Source: Terracoccus sp. 273MFTsu3.1 (GTDB lineage: Bacteria > Actinomycetota > Actinomycetes > Actinomycetales > Dermatophilaceae). From it: a stretch of DNA of 64,000 bases. Of the stretch, positions 9,060 through 18,024 are shown piece by piece (the stretch's first letter is position 1; the number at the start of each line of letters is the position of its first letter). The position numbers and the translations under genes were made by a program. Under the pieces are notes generated by a model. The model made no database searches. It was given only the letters and a program-made list of their open reading frames with translations, and was not told where the DNA came from. Location: the NCBI RefSeq assembly GCF_000383675.1, contig NZ_KB911821.1, positions 682,001 to 746,000 on the forward strand. The letters run 5' to 3'.

Positions 9060-9659
9060 TCACCCCCTCGACCGTCCGACGGCGTCGAGCAGGGCGGCAT
9101 ACGACGCGACGAGTGCCCGGCGCTCGGCGGCCACCAGAGGGTCGGTGAGCGAGCAGCCCCCGCGCACCCAGGCGTCGGAGAGATCCATCGCCTCGACCCG
9201 CCACGCGGCCGCGGGCCGCACACGGTCGGGATCGGCCGCGTACACGTAGGAGTAGAGGTCGACGAGGGCGCCGACGAGCTGGTCCTTGGTCACGTCGCCG
9301 TCGTGCTGGTGCTCGCGGTGCACGCGCCACCACTCGACCTCGAGGGTGGCGGCCCGCACCGGATCGAGGTCGAGACCGGCCGTCTCCGCGACCAGCGCGT
9401 AGAAGCGACGCATCAGGTCGCGCGCACGCTGGGCGTCGTTGTCGGGAAAGGGCGCCCACGCCTGGTTGGCCCGCAGCACGAGCCACGCACCGCGCAGCGT
9501 GTCGGCCTTGTTCATCCCGAAACCCGCCGCCACCATCGCCACCGACGCCCGCAGGAAGGCTGCCCACTCGTGCCTGTAGTAGGCCACCCACGCGTCCGTC
9601 TCCCGCTGCCCGACGGTGACCGCGTCGAACGACCTGGGCCCGTGCGTCCGTGCTCTCAT
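9060..9659 (-). CDS. Uncharacterised soluble protein, Trp/His-rich, paired with a membrane protein
   Basis: 199 residues from ATG 9659. The sequence is soluble, predicted mainly helical, with two notable stretches: DAWVAYYRHEWAAFL (residues about 24-38) and LEVEWWRVHREHQHD (about 105-120). An FGMNK stretch lies at about residues 50-54. No known family is recognised. It is divergent from a DUF5995 gene and is followed after six bases by an eight-helix membrane protein. The sequence looks conserved and codon use is normal, so I believe it is real. Confidence 0.75.
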   Translation of the reverse strand: MRARTHGPRSFDAVTVGQRETDAWVAYYRHEWAAFLRASVAMVAAGFGMNKADTLRGAWLVLRANQAWAPFPDNDAQRARDLMRRFYALVAETAGLDLDPVRAATLEVEWWRVHREHQHDGDVTKDQLVGALVDLYSYVYAADPDRVRPAAAWRVEAMDLSDAWVRGGCSLTDPLVAAERRALVASYAALLDAVGRSRG

Positions 9660-9772
9660 CCGGCCTCCTCGACCAGGAGCGCCCCCGCGCGACGGCGTTC
9701 GGATTCGACTGACACCGTGCGACTCCCGATCCAGAATAGGAGCGAGGGGCGGCGTGCGTGAGGAGAAACGCG

Positions 9773-10537
9773 ATGACCGGAACCGTGGGCGGTCGCACCA
9801 TCGACGACGTCCTCGAGCGGATGACCGCGACCCTCGAGCAGATGCCACCGGAGCTCTCCGCCCGACGCGCGTTCCTCGCGACCTACCAGCGCACGACGCG
9901 GGCCGTCGGCGCGGCCATCGAGGCCGCCGCCTTCGAGGACCCGGAGTGGGTCGAGCAGTGGGACGTCGTCTTCGCCGACCTCTACCTCGACGCCCTCGAC
10001 GCCGACCTGTCAGGCGACCCGGGACGGCAGGCGCCGCGGCCGTGGCGCCTCGCGTTCGGGGCCCCCGCCGACCTGCCGCCGCTGCGGCAGGTGCTCCTCG
10101 GCATCAACGCCCACATCAACTACGACCTGCCACAGGCCCTCCTCGGCGTCATCAGCGACGCCGACTTCGCCGACCTCGTCCTGCTCGACCGGCGGCGACG
10201 CGACCACGAGCGCATCGACGCGGTGCTGTCCGCCCGGGTCGCCGCGGAGGACGACGAGCTGGCCGCCCTGAGCGCCAAGAGCGCGCTCGACCGGGTGCTG
10301 ACGCCGCTCAACCGCGCGGCCTCGACCCGCTTCCTGCGCGAGGCCCGCACCAAGGTGTGGCACAACACGACCGAGCTCCAGCGGGCTCGCGTCGCCGGCC
10401 CGGAGGCGTATGCCGTCCGGCTCGCCGAGCTCGAGGTGCTCAGCGCCGCTCGCATCGCCGACCTGCTCGCCCCCGGACAGGTGCTGCTCCGGCTGGCCGT
10501 GGCGGGCTTCGGCGTCGTGCTGCCACCGGCGGGCTGA
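9773..10537 (+). CDS. DUF5995 family protein
   Basis: 254 residues. ATG 9773 is preferred over GTG 9758 because AGGAGA sits at the right distance before it. The segment GINAHINYDLPQAL (about residues 106-119) is the hallmark of the DUF5995 family of actinobacteria. The fold is probably all-helical; the conserved His and Asp residues in that segment could bind a metal. The function is unknown. It is divergent from the 199-residue unknown gene and ends before a strong hairpin. Confidence 0.82.
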   Translation: MTGTVGGRTIDDVLERMTATLEQMPPELSARRAFLATYQRTTRAVGAAIEAAAFEDPEWVEQWDVVFADLYLDALDADLSGDPGRQAPRPWRLAFGAPADLPPLRQVLLGINAHINYDLPQALLGVISDADFADLVLLDRRRRDHERIDAVLSARVAAEDDELAALSAKSALDRVLTPLNRAASTRFLREARTKVWHNTTELQRARVAGPEAYAVRLAELEVLSAARIADLLAPGQVLLRLAVAGFGVVLPPAG

Positions 10538-10578
10538 GGCCGCCACACGCAGACGCGAGCAGGCCTCCCGGACACAGG

Positions 10579-10616
10579 AGAGGCGCCACTCGCTCGGGGG
10601 TCCGAGTGGCGCCTCT
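10579..10616 (+). terminator. Hairpin terminator after the DUF5995 gene
   Basis: A perfect 14-bp stem (10579-10592 with 10603-10616) encloses a 10-base loop, 40 bases after the stop codon. No long T run follows, which is usual in high-GC actinobacteria. Confidence 0.65.
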
Positions 10617-10783
10617 TCTGACCGCTCCATCGGCGGTGCGCACCGGAGCGTTACACCGTCCGGGAAGTTTTTTCGGCGACGTCGCGCCCAGCCCGCAACA
10701 TGTCGCTCACACGGCGGCAACGGCCGCGTCACGTCGGTCGGTCACCGTGGTGTGACCCGCCCCGACCACGGAGGCCAGACGCC

Positions 10784-11257
10784 ATGACGACGACCGAACG
10801 AGGGATCGCCCTCGTCGCCCACGACAACAAGAAGCCCGACCTGCTTCGGTGGGCCGCCTTCAACAGCGAGACCCTGGCGGAGCACCGCCTCTTCGCCACG
10901 GGCACGACGGGCACCCTGCTGCAGTATGAGCTGGGCCTTCCCGTCACCCGGCTGCTCAGCGGTCCGGTCGGTGGTGACCAGCAGATCGGCGCCCGGATCG
11001 CCGAGGGTCTCATCGACCTGCTCGTCTTCTTCTGGGACCCGCTGGAGCCCCAGCCGCACGATCCGGACGTCAAGGCGCTGCTGCGTGTGGCCGCGGTCTG
11101 GAACACCGCCGTCGCCTGCAACGTCGCGAGCGCCGACCTCATGATCTCCTCGCCCCTGCTCTCGGGCGACTACACCCCGGTGCGTCCCGACTTCGGCGAC
11201 CGCTCGCTGACGAGCGACCTGTCCCCACCACCGTCCCGTTCGCCGCTCGTGGCCTGA
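10784..11257 (+). CDS. mgsA: Methylglyoxal synthase
   Basis: 157 residues from ATG 10784 behind GGAGG. The sequence follows the family closely: IALVAHDNKK opening with the phosphate-binding Lys, ATGTTG, SGPVGGDQQIG, the catalytic-Asp segment IDLLVFFWDPLEPQPHDPDVKALLR given here in two parts (IDLLVFFWDP and HDPDVKALLR), and NVASAD. The enzyme converts dihydroxyacetone phosphate to methylglyoxal and phosphate, a bypass that relieves sugar-phosphate stress. The Ser/Pro-rich C-terminal tail is longer than in the E. coli protein. It converges with the glucosidase gene. Confidence 0.95.
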   Translation: MTTTERGIALVAHDNKKPDLLRWAAFNSETLAEHRLFATGTTGTLLQYELGLPVTRLLSGPVGGDQQIGARIAEGLIDLLVFFWDPLEPQPHDPDVKALLRVAAVWNTAVACNVASADLMISSPLLSGDYTPVRPDFGDRSLTSDLSPPPSRSPLVA

Positions 11258-11297
11258 TCCCGGGCGCACGACGAGCCGTCGCGGCGGCGCCGGGGCC

Positions 11298-13964
11298 TCA
11301 GAGGCCCCACGGCCGCTGGTCGCCCGCGAACGGGTCGGGCCGGCAGATCAGGTCGGCCACGAGCCCGGTCCACCCGGTCTGGTGGCTGGCCCCCAGCCCG
11401 GCACCGTTGTCACCGTGGAAGTACTCGAAGAAGGTCACGTTGTCCCGCCAGCGGGGGTCGGCCTGCAGCTTCTCGACGTGCCCGTGGCACGGGCGTCGGC
11501 CGTCCGGACCTCGGAGGAACAACGAGATCAGGCGCCGACGCAGGTCCTCGGCGCAGTCGGCCAGCCCCTGCGTGTGCCCGCTTCCGGTGGGGTACTCGAC
11601 CTCGCTCGCGGACCCGAGCGACCGGGCATACCGTTGGAGGTTGCGCAGCACGAGGTAGTTGACGGGCATCCACACGGGTCCGCGCCAGTTGGAGTTGCCG
11701 CCGAACATGCCTGTCGTGGACTCCGCGGGCTCGTAGTCGACCGTGACCGTCGACCCGGCGAGCTCGACCGACAGCGGGTGCTCGAGGTGGAAGCGCGAGA
11801 GCCCACGCAGCCCGTGCGGCGACAGGAACTCGTCCTCGTCGAAGACCCGGCCCAGGACCCGACGCGCTGCTCTCGGCGGCACGACACCGATCGCGACGGC
11901 CTCCGTGCCGGGGATCTCGACGACCCGACCGCGACCGCGCTCACCGGAGGTCGGTCCCTGGTGCCCGAGGAACCCCGAGAAGCGCTTCTGGAGGGTGCCG
12001 AGCGTCCGGAGCAGCTCCGGCCTGACGACGACCATCCCGAGCAGCGGCAGCACGCCGACCATCGACCGTGCCCTGATCGGGACCGTGCTGCCGTCTGCGC
12101 CGTGGAAGACGTCGTAGAAGAAGCCGTCCTCCCCGTCCCAGAGACCCTGGGAGTGCATGGCGTCGACGATGAGCACGAAGTGCTCGACGAACTTCACCTC
12201 GATGTCGGTCCACGCGTCGTCCTTCTCGGCGAGGATCCTGGCGATCTCGAGGAGGGTGAGCGAGTAGAACGCCATCCAGCTCGTCCCGTCGGCCTGCTCG
12301 AGGCGGCCACCCGGTGGCAGGTGGGACCGGTCGATGGCGCTGATGTTGTCCAGGCCCAGGAAGCCACCGGCGAAGAGGTGGTCTCCCTCCGGGTCCATCC
12401 GGTTGACCCACCACGTGAAGTTCATGAGCAGCTTGGGCATGAGTCGGCCCAGGAAGTCGGTGTCGCGCCTTCCGTCGATGTCCCACACGTGCAGGGCAGC
12501 CCACGCGTGAACGGGTGGGTTGGCGTCGCTGAAGGACCATTCGTAGGCCGGGAGCGCGCCGTTGGGGTTCTGGAACCACTCCCGGCACAGCACGAGCAGC
12601 TGGTACTTGGCGAACGCCGGGTCGAGGTGGGCCAGGGCGACGGTGTGGAACGCCATGTCCCAGGCGGCGAACCACGGGTACTCCCACGGGTCCGGCATCG
12701 ACAGGATGTCGCGAGCGTCCACGTTGAGCCAACCGGCGTTGCGCCCGGACCGTCGCTCCGGCGGAGGCGGAGGCTGCGTGGGATCGCCCTCGAGCCAGCG
12801 CTTCACGTCGTATCGGTAGAACTGCTTGCCCCAGATCATCCCGGCGAAGGCTTGTCGCGCCACGAGGCGGGCGTCCTCGTCGACGTCGGCGGGGATGACC
12901 TCGGCATAGAACTCGTCGGCCTCGGCGCGACGCTGCTCGAGCACCGTGTCGAACGCAGCGCCGAAGGCGGGTGCCGTGGACGGTGCACGGAGGCGGACGC
13001 GTACGACCTGCGTCTCGCCCGGCGCCACGGTCAGGCGGTACCAGGCCGCACTCTTCGACCCGACCCGGTCCGGGTTGACCGTGCGCGCGCCGGACACGAC
13101 GTGGTCGTTGACGCCGTCCTTCGGGTAGTCCGCTGACGAGTCCGACCCGTACAGTCGCCGGCCGTTGGTCTCGTTCTCGCAGAACAGCAGGTCGGGCGGT
13201 CCTCCCGCGGGTGCGGGCGCGAGCTCCCACTCGAGCTCGCCGAACCGCGGGTGCTGCACCTGGACCCGATCGGGACCCGTCGCCCTCAGCGCGGGCCGGA
13301 TGGCACCCACGTCCCACGACCACGTGTTGCGGAACCACAGCTGGGGCAGCACGTGCAGCGTCGCGACGTCCGGACCCGCGTTGGTGACGCGAACCTCCAT
13401 GAGCAGGTCGTGCGGGTCGGCCTTGGCGTGCACGACGTCGACCACCCAGTAGCGGTCGTCGTCGAAGACCCCGGTGTCCATGAGCTCGTACTCCGGCTGC
13501 GTGTGGTCACGCCGGGCACTCTCGGCCACGAGGGCGGCATACGGGTACTCGGCCTGCGGGTAGTGGTAGCGCCAGCGCAGCCAGGCGTGGCTGGGCAGGG
13601 CGTCGAGGAACCACCAGTACTCCTTGACGTCCTCGCCGTGGTTGCCCTCGGGACCGGTCAGGCCGAACATCCGCTCCTTGATGATCGGGTCCCGACCGTT
13701 CCACAGGGCCAGCGCCATGCACAGGTTCTGGCCGACGTCGCTGACGCCGGCCATGCCGTCCTCGCCCCAGCGGTACGCACGGGAGCGCGCGTGGTCGTGC
13801 GGGAAGTAGTCCCAGGCCGAGCCGTCGGCGCTGTAGTCCTCGCGCACCGTTCCCCAGGCCCGCTCGGAGAGATAGGGGCCCCAGTCGTACCACGGGGTGG
13901 CCTCGTGCAGACCGTCCTCGGGGTGACCGAACGAGTCCACCCTGGCGCGTTCCGTACCGGGCAT
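11298..13964 (-). CDS. GH63/MGH1-like glucosidase
   Basis: 888 residues from ATG 13964, preceded by GAAGGAG. The N-terminal third is a beta-sandwich region; the C-terminal two thirds are an (alpha/alpha)6-barrel typical of the mannosyl-oligosaccharide-glucosidase-like superfamily: WGKQFYRYDVKRWL, PWEYPWFAAWDMAFH, YEWSFSDANPP, GGNSNWRGPVWMPVNY and a terminal FFEYFHGDNG stretch. Asp in AWDMAFH and Glu in the late region are plausible catalytic acids. No signal peptide, so cytoplasmic. Likely substrates are glucosylglycerate, trehalose-like or alpha-glucan oligosaccharides; sequence alone does not decide. It lies beside a ROK regulator. Confidence 0.85.
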   Translation of the reverse strand: MPGTERARVDSFGHPEDGLHEATPWYDWGPYLSERAWGTVREDYSADGSAWDYFPHDHARSRAYRWGEDGMAGVSDVGQNLCMALALWNGRDPIIKERMFGLTGPEGNHGEDVKEYWWFLDALPSHAWLRWRYHYPQAEYPYAALVAESARRDHTQPEYELMDTGVFDDDRYWVVDVVHAKADPHDLLMEVRVTNAGPDVATLHVLPQLWFRNTWSWDVGAIRPALRATGPDRVQVQHPRFGELEWELAPAPAGGPPDLLFCENETNGRRLYGSDSSADYPKDGVNDHVVSGARTVNPDRVGSKSAAWYRLTVAPGETQVVRVRLRAPSTAPAFGAAFDTVLEQRRAEADEFYAEVIPADVDEDARLVARQAFAGMIWGKQFYRYDVKRWLEGDPTQPPPPPERRSGRNAGWLNVDARDILSMPDPWEYPWFAAWDMAFHTVALAHLDPAFAKYQLLVLCREWFQNPNGALPAYEWSFSDANPPVHAWAALHVWDIDGRRDTDFLGRLMPKLLMNFTWWVNRMDPEGDHLFAGGFLGLDNISAIDRSHLPPGGRLEQADGTSWMAFYSLTLLEIARILAEKDDAWTDIEVKFVEHFVLIVDAMHSQGLWDGEDGFFYDVFHGADGSTVPIRARSMVGVLPLLGMVVVRPELLRTLGTLQKRFSGFLGHQGPTSGERGRGRVVEIPGTEAVAIGVVPPRAARRVLGRVFDEDEFLSPHGLRGLSRFHLEHPLSVELAGSTVTVDYEPAESTTGMFGGNSNWRGPVWMPVNYLVLRNLQRYARSLGSASEVEYPTGSGHTQGLADCAEDLRRRLISLFLRGPDGRRPCHGHVEKLQADPRWRDNVTFFEYFHGDNGAGLGASHQTGWTGLVADLICRPDPFAGDQRPWGL

Positions 13965-14083
13965 GTGCGCTCTCCTTCGTCGGACGGCCTGCACGTCCGA
14001 CCGGCACGTCCGCCGGATGGACGCCGAGGGCTCCCCGTGTTCCGGATGCGTCCGCGCGCTCGCCCCCTGACCCGCTCACCAAC

Positions 14084-15235
14084 CTAGACCGGGTCCGGTG
14101 TCCGGACGGTGGTGATGATGACATCTCTCAGCCGCTGGAGGGCCTCGGCTCGCGCGCCGACGAGCTGGGGCTGCTGGGTGACGGCCGCCACCACCACGGG
14201 CACCCGGCGCGGAAGGTCTGCCGACCGGCGACGCAGCTCGCCGACCATCGCCTCGTCGCTCCCCCACGCGCCCCCGACGACGACCTTCTCGGGGTCCACG
14301 AGCGCGACGGCCGCCTCGAGGACGCCCGAGACGGCGGCCCCGAGGGCGTCGAGGGTCGACGCGCCGCGGCCCGAGTCGGCGATCGTCGTCCTCAGACGCC
14401 CGACGTCGATGGCGGTCGAGCCGGCCCGGCGCAGGCCCAGCTGGGCGAAGACCTCGGTCAGTCGCGTCGCCCGGCCGTCGGGGCCCTGCGTCGTGAGGTG
14501 GGCGATCTCGCCGGCCAGGCCGGAGTGGCCGCGCCGCACCTCGCCGTCGGAGACGACGGCGAGCCCGAGCCCCTCATCGAGGTAGAGGTAGACGAAGTCG
14601 TGGGAGCCGTCGACGGCGCCGGCCCCACCCGCGGCGCGCTCGGCTCGGGCCGCCCAGTTGACGTCGTTGTCGACGAGGACGGGCCCGTCGACGGCGGTGG
14701 CGAGCAACGACGGCGCGTCGAGGTCGCCGACGAGGAACGGGGCGTCGGGCAGGTGCACGAGCCGCCCCGTCTCGCGGTCGACGGGGTCGGCCGCGCTGAC
14801 GACGGCCAGCCGCAGCCTCCCGGTCACCCTGGCCGCGGCGGCGTTCGCCGCTCGCGTCAGGGCGAGGCCCACGGCACCGACGCCTGCGTCTCGGGGGAGC
14901 GCCACGTCGGCCGACCCGACGACCACGCCGAAGGCGTCGACGGCCTCGGCCACGACCCCCTGCGGCGTGATGCCGACGACGAGGGCGGCGCCGGAATCGG
15001 GCGCGAGCGTGAAGTAGGACCCGGCCCGACCCCGGCCCGAGCTGCGCTCCCCCGTGTCGACGACGAGGCCGGCGTCGACGAGACGCCGGACCCCCTCGGA
15101 GATCGTCGGTTTCGAGATGCCGGTCCGGGCCGCGACCTCGGCCCGGGTGAGTCGCCCGTGCTCCATCAGGGCGTGCAGCACGTGCTCCTCGGTGAGCGAG
15201 CGGAGCAGGTCGAGGCTCGGTTTCGCGGACGACAT
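14084..15235 (-). CDS. ROK-family transcriptional regulator
   Basis: 383 residues. An N-terminal winged helix-turn-helix (about 8-65, RAEVAARTGISKPTISEGV) precedes a ROK/sugar-kinase-like domain (about 80-375) with VLVDNDVNWAA and GHSGLAGEIAHL. The usual zinc-binding CxCGxxGCxE stretch after the GEIxH motif is replaced by QGPDGRATRLTE, so the structural zinc is probably absent. Members sense sugars or sugar phosphates. It is divergent from the DUF1479 gene; two similar operator-like boxes lie between the two, implying control of that gene and of itself. Confidence 0.9.
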   Translation of the reverse strand: MSSAKPSLDLLRSLTEEHVLHALMEHGRLTRAEVAARTGISKPTISEGVRRLVDAGLVVDTGERSSGRGRAGSYFTLAPDSGAALVVGITPQGVVAEAVDAFGVVVGSADVALPRDAGVGAVGLALTRAANAAAARVTGRLRLAVVSAADPVDRETGRLVHLPDAPFLVGDLDAPSLLATAVDGPVLVDNDVNWAARAERAAGGAGAVDGSHDFVYLYLDEGLGLAVVSDGEVRRGHSGLAGEIAHLTTQGPDGRATRLTEVFAQLGLRRAGSTAIDVGRLRTTIADSGRGASTLDALGAAVSGVLEAAVALVDPEKVVVGGAWGSDEAMVGELRRRSADLPRRVPVVVAAVTQQPQLVGARAEALQRLRDVIITTVRTPDPV

Positions 15236-15247
15236 GCGCCCATTCTA

Positions 15248-15316
15248 GTTAGGACTCTTGCCCAAATGGAGGGTGACGCGCTACCGTCATTCTTCGTAAG
15301 GAGTCCTGACCAAAGG
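15248..15316. promoter_or_regulatory. Two direct operator-like boxes between the ROK regulator and the DUF1479 gene
   Basis: GTTAGGACTCTTGCCCAAA (from 15248) and GTAAGGAGTCCTGACCAAA (from 15296) match at 15 of 19 positions and start 48 bases apart, on the same face of the helix after about 4.6 turns only if bent. The second contains a 9-base palindrome AGGAGTCCT. ROK regulators bind inverted or direct AGGA-type boxes, so these are the natural candidate operators. Confidence 0.55.
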
Positions 15317-15323
15317 AACCACC

Positions 15324-16616
15324 ATGACCACCACGCACGTCACCCCCGCCGACACCGACCTCCCGCACTGGGAGACCCCACCCGAGGACCTGCCCGCGGC
15401 GATCCGTGAGGTCAAGAGCGCGATCCGGGCGCGCATCGAGGCGTCCGGCCGGTCCGTCGCCGAGGTCTTCGCCGTCGTCGAGGCTCGTGTCGCCGAGCGC
15501 GTCGCCGAGATCCGCGCGGCCCGCGAGCGCGGCGAGGACGTCTGGCCCGTCATCGACTACGCCGACATCGAGCAGGGCACGGTCACCCCGGAGCAGCTCG
15601 CGGCGCTCCGCCGGCGTGGCTGCCTCGTCGTCCGCGGCCACTTCCCGCGCGAGCAGGCGCTCGCCTGGAATGCCGGCATCGTCGACTACGTCGAGGGCAA
15701 CGCCTTCTTCGAGAGCTACCGGGGGCCGGGTGACGACTTCTTCGGCAGCGTCGGGTCGAAGCCCGAGATCTACCCCGTGTACTGGTCCCCTGCGCAGATG
15801 GAGGCCCGACAGAGCGAGCGCATGGCCACGGTCCAGTCGCTGCTCAACGCGCAGTGGACGCACGAGTCCGACGGCGTGCAGTGGTTCGACCCCGACCGCG
15901 ACTCGCTCTACCCCGACCGCATCCGCCGCCGCCCTCCGGGCGCCGACTCGAACGGCCTCGGGGCGCACTGCGACCCGGGCACGCTGGACCTCTGGATGAC
16001 GCAGGGCTACCAGCAGGCCTTCCGCCACCTCTTCGACGGCAGCGTGGAGCAGTACGACCCCTGGGACGCCGCCCACCGCACCTCCGGCCCGCAGTACCCG
16101 GGCACGACGATGTGCTCGGCCTTCCGCACGTTCCAGGGCTGGACCGCGCTGTCCGACATGGACCACGACCAGGGCGTCCTGCACACGGTCCCGATCCCCG
16201 AGGCGATGGCATACCTCATGCTTCGCCCGCTGCTCGACGACGTCCCGGACGACGACATGTGCGGGGTCACGACCAACCAGGTCTTCCCGGCCAGCGAGCG
16301 CTGGCACCCGCTCCTGCTCGAGGCTCTGAGCGGCATCCCCGACGTGCGCGCCGGCGACTCCGTGTGGTGGCACTGCGACATGATCCACAGCGTCGCGCCC
16401 GTCACCGACCAGCAGGGCTGGGGCAACGTCATGTACATCCCCGCCGCGCCCTGGTGCGAGCGCAACGAGCGGTATGCCGCCAGCGTGCGCGAGGCGTTCC
16501 TCACCGGTTCCAGCCCGAGCGACTTCCCGGAGGAGGACTACGAGCGCAGCTGGCCCGACCGGTTCGCCCCCGAGCAGCTCAACGAGACGGGACGCCGCGG
16601 GCTCGGGCTCGACTGA
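15324..16616 (+). CDS. DUF1479 family protein, Fe(II)/2-oxoglutarate oxygenase-like (YbiU-type)
   Basis: 430 residues. The sequence matches the DUF1479/YbiU family: RRRGCLVVRGHFP near residue 100, GAHCDPGTLDLW with H215 and D217, and DSVWWHCDMIHSVAP with H355. H215, D217 and H355 are well placed for the 2-His-1-carboxylate iron triad of the jelly-roll dioxygenases. Substrate is unknown. The ROK regulator upstream hints at a sugar or sugar-acid. The gene converges with an ArsC-like gene, with two bases between stop codons. Confidence 0.88.
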   Translation: MTTTHVTPADTDLPHWETPPEDLPAAIREVKSAIRARIEASGRSVAEVFAVVEARVAERVAEIRAARERGEDVWPVIDYADIEQGTVTPEQLAALRRRGCLVVRGHFPREQALAWNAGIVDYVEGNAFFESYRGPGDDFFGSVGSKPEIYPVYWSPAQMEARQSERMATVQSLLNAQWTHESDGVQWFDPDRDSLYPDRIRRRPPGADSNGLGAHCDPGTLDLWMTQGYQQAFRHLFDGSVEQYDPWDAAHRTSGPQYPGTTMCSAFRTFQGWTALSDMDHDQGVLHTVPIPEAMAYLMLRPLLDDVPDDDMCGVTTNQVFPASERWHPLLLEALSGIPDVRAGDSVWWHCDMIHSVAPVTDQQGWGNVMYIPAAPWCERNERYAASVREAFLTGSSPSDFPEEDYERSWPDRFAPEQLNETGRRGLGLD

Positions 16617-16618
16617 GC

Positions 16619-16975
16619 TCAGTCGGCGAGGAAGGCCGCGACCCGCTCCTTGGGCCGGCCGATGATGGCACGGTCACCCTTGACGAGGACAGGTCTCTGG
16701 AGCAGCCGCGGGTGCTCGGCCAGGACGGCGACGACCTGCTGGCGGCTCTCGACGTCGGCGTCGGTCAGCCCGAGCTCGGCGAAGTAGGCGTCACGGCGGA
16801 CGAGGTCGGTCGGCGGGTCCTCGAGCTTGTCGAGCAGGTCCTCGAGTGCGGCCGCGTCGAGCGGGTGGCGCAGGTAGTCGACGACCTCGGCCTCGACGTG
16901 CGCGTCATCGAGGCGCTCGACGGCAGCCCGGGACGTCGAACAGCGCTTGTTGTGCAGGATCGTGACGTCGCTCAT
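16619..16975 (-). CDS. ArsC-family arsenate reductase-like protein
   Basis: 118 residues from ATG 16975. It has the thioredoxin-like ArsC fold, with NKRCSTSRAAV at residues 9-19; C12 is the expected catalytic Cys. QRPVLVKGDRAIIGRP near residue 95 holds the conserved Arg. The length fits glutaredoxin-coupled ArsC/YffB proteins. No other arsenic genes are nearby, so a general thiol role (YffB/Spx-like) is as likely as arsenate reduction. Confidence 0.85.
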   Translation of the reverse strand: MSDVTILHNKRCSTSRAAVERLDDAHVEAEVVDYLRHPLDAAALEDLLDKLEDPPTDLVRRDAYFAELGLTDADVESRQQVVAVLAEHPRLLQRPVLVKGDRAIIGRPKERVAAFLAD

Positions 16976-17114
16976 GGCCCGCACCCTAGCGGCGGGCGGC
17001 GACGCACCGGGCGGCCCGGGGTTGCTCAGCCCTTGTCCCCCGGCACGGCATGGGAGGACGATCGACGGGCCAGGGCGGTCCGCGTCGACGACGCGAGGTG
17101 CTCGAGGAGCGCAC

Positions 17115-17675
17115 ATGGGGATTCGCGACAGGCTCGGCAAGGTCAGGCCACGGAAGCGGGCCGATGCACCCGACGGGGAGGCGATGGACGTCGCCCGATA
17201 CACCTACCTCCTGCGCGTGGCGTCGTCCGACGCGCTCCGCCAGGCGCACCGCGAAGCCTTCGCCACGCTCTCGTCGGAGCAGTCGGAGGCTCTCTTCCTG
17301 CGTCTCCGCCACGACCTGCCGGACGGACTTCGTCCGCCGACGGCAGAGCCGGCCGACCTCGCCCAGGCCGCCTTCTCGGCGCAGCTGCTCGACCCCGGAC
17401 ACCTGGTGAGGATCCTGCGCCGCCCGGGCCAGGGCGTCACCGAAGGGCACGCGGTCGGTTCCGGCGCCACGCCGGAGAGTGCGCTGCTCTACGCGCACTC
17501 GCTCCTCGCGTCCGTCGCCGCCTCGGTGGCCGTGTCGCCTGCCGTGACGGAGTGGCTCGCGGGCTTCTCCAACTCGCCGGAGGCCGCACAGGTCGACCCC
17601 TCGCTCTTCGCCCGCAGTCCCGGTGGGGGCACCCACGGTTCGACGCTCGCCCGGTACACCGGCGTCGGCGACTGA
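17115..17675 (+). CDS. Uncharacterised protein, alpha-helical
   Basis: 186 residues from ATG 17115 (GAGGAG eight bases upstream). A basic N-terminus (MGIRDRLGKVRPRKR) is followed by a helical region with YTYLLRVASSDALRQAHREAF (split: YTYLLRVASS, DALRQAHREAF) and LSSEQSEALFLRLRHDLP. A hydrophobic helix around 128-142 (LLASVAASVAVSPAV) could touch a membrane. The ending is Gly/Ser/Thr-rich. I do not recognise a family. It converges with the small DUF4760-like gene. Confidence 0.65.
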   Translation: MGIRDRLGKVRPRKRADAPDGEAMDVARYTYLLRVASSDALRQAHREAFATLSSEQSEALFLRLRHDLPDGLRPPTAEPADLAQAAFSAQLLDPGHLVRILRRPGQGVTEGHAVGSGATPESALLYAHSLLASVAASVAVSPAVTEWLAGFSNSPEAAQVDPSLFARSPGGGTHGSTLARYTGVGD

Positions 17676-17688
17676 GTGTCGGAGGGCG

Positions 17689-18024
17689 TCAGACCTGCCG
17701 CGTGGCCAGGGCCTCGAAGTTCTCGTACAGCTCGGGCACACCGTGCTCTTCGCGCAGCTTCTTCGCCGCGGGCCCGACGCGCGACCACAGTCCCGCCATC
17801 CAGAGCCAGTCGAGGACGAGGTCGGTGTCGAGGAGCCCGTTCTTCGTGAGCGTCCCGATCGTCTCGCCCCAGTTGAGGACACGGGAGACGAGCACGTCGT
17901 CGGTGGAGGCGGTCTCGGGATCGAAGTCGTCGGACCAGATCGCCTGCTGGGCCTCCTCGATGCCCATCGTGGAGCCCCACTGGGCCACCTGCACGAGCAG
18001 TGCTCCGTCAGCCTGGTTCGGCAT
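17689..18024 (-). CDS. Small DUF4760-like protein
   Basis: 111 residues from ATG 18024, preceded by GGGAG. The pattern [27 protein letters not shown], here split as [15 protein letters not shown] and [12 protein letters not shown], resembles the helical core of DUF4760-type proteins in which an aromatic-rich helix follows a GLLD turn. It is soluble and acidic. Function is unknown. It is divergent from the cold shock gene across a 359-base gap. Confidence 0.65.
   Translation of the reverse strand: MPNQADGALLVQVAQWGSTMGIEEAQQAIWSDDFDPETASTDDVLVSRVLNWGETIGTLTKNGLLDTDLVLDWLWMAGLWSRVGPAAKKLREEHGVPELYENFEALATRQV

Noticed and set aside
16976-17114. N-terminal extensions of the ArsC-like and 186-residue genes into each other
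   Set aside because: Both have good internal starts with normal ribosome sites or family N-termini; the overlap is an artefact of high GC.
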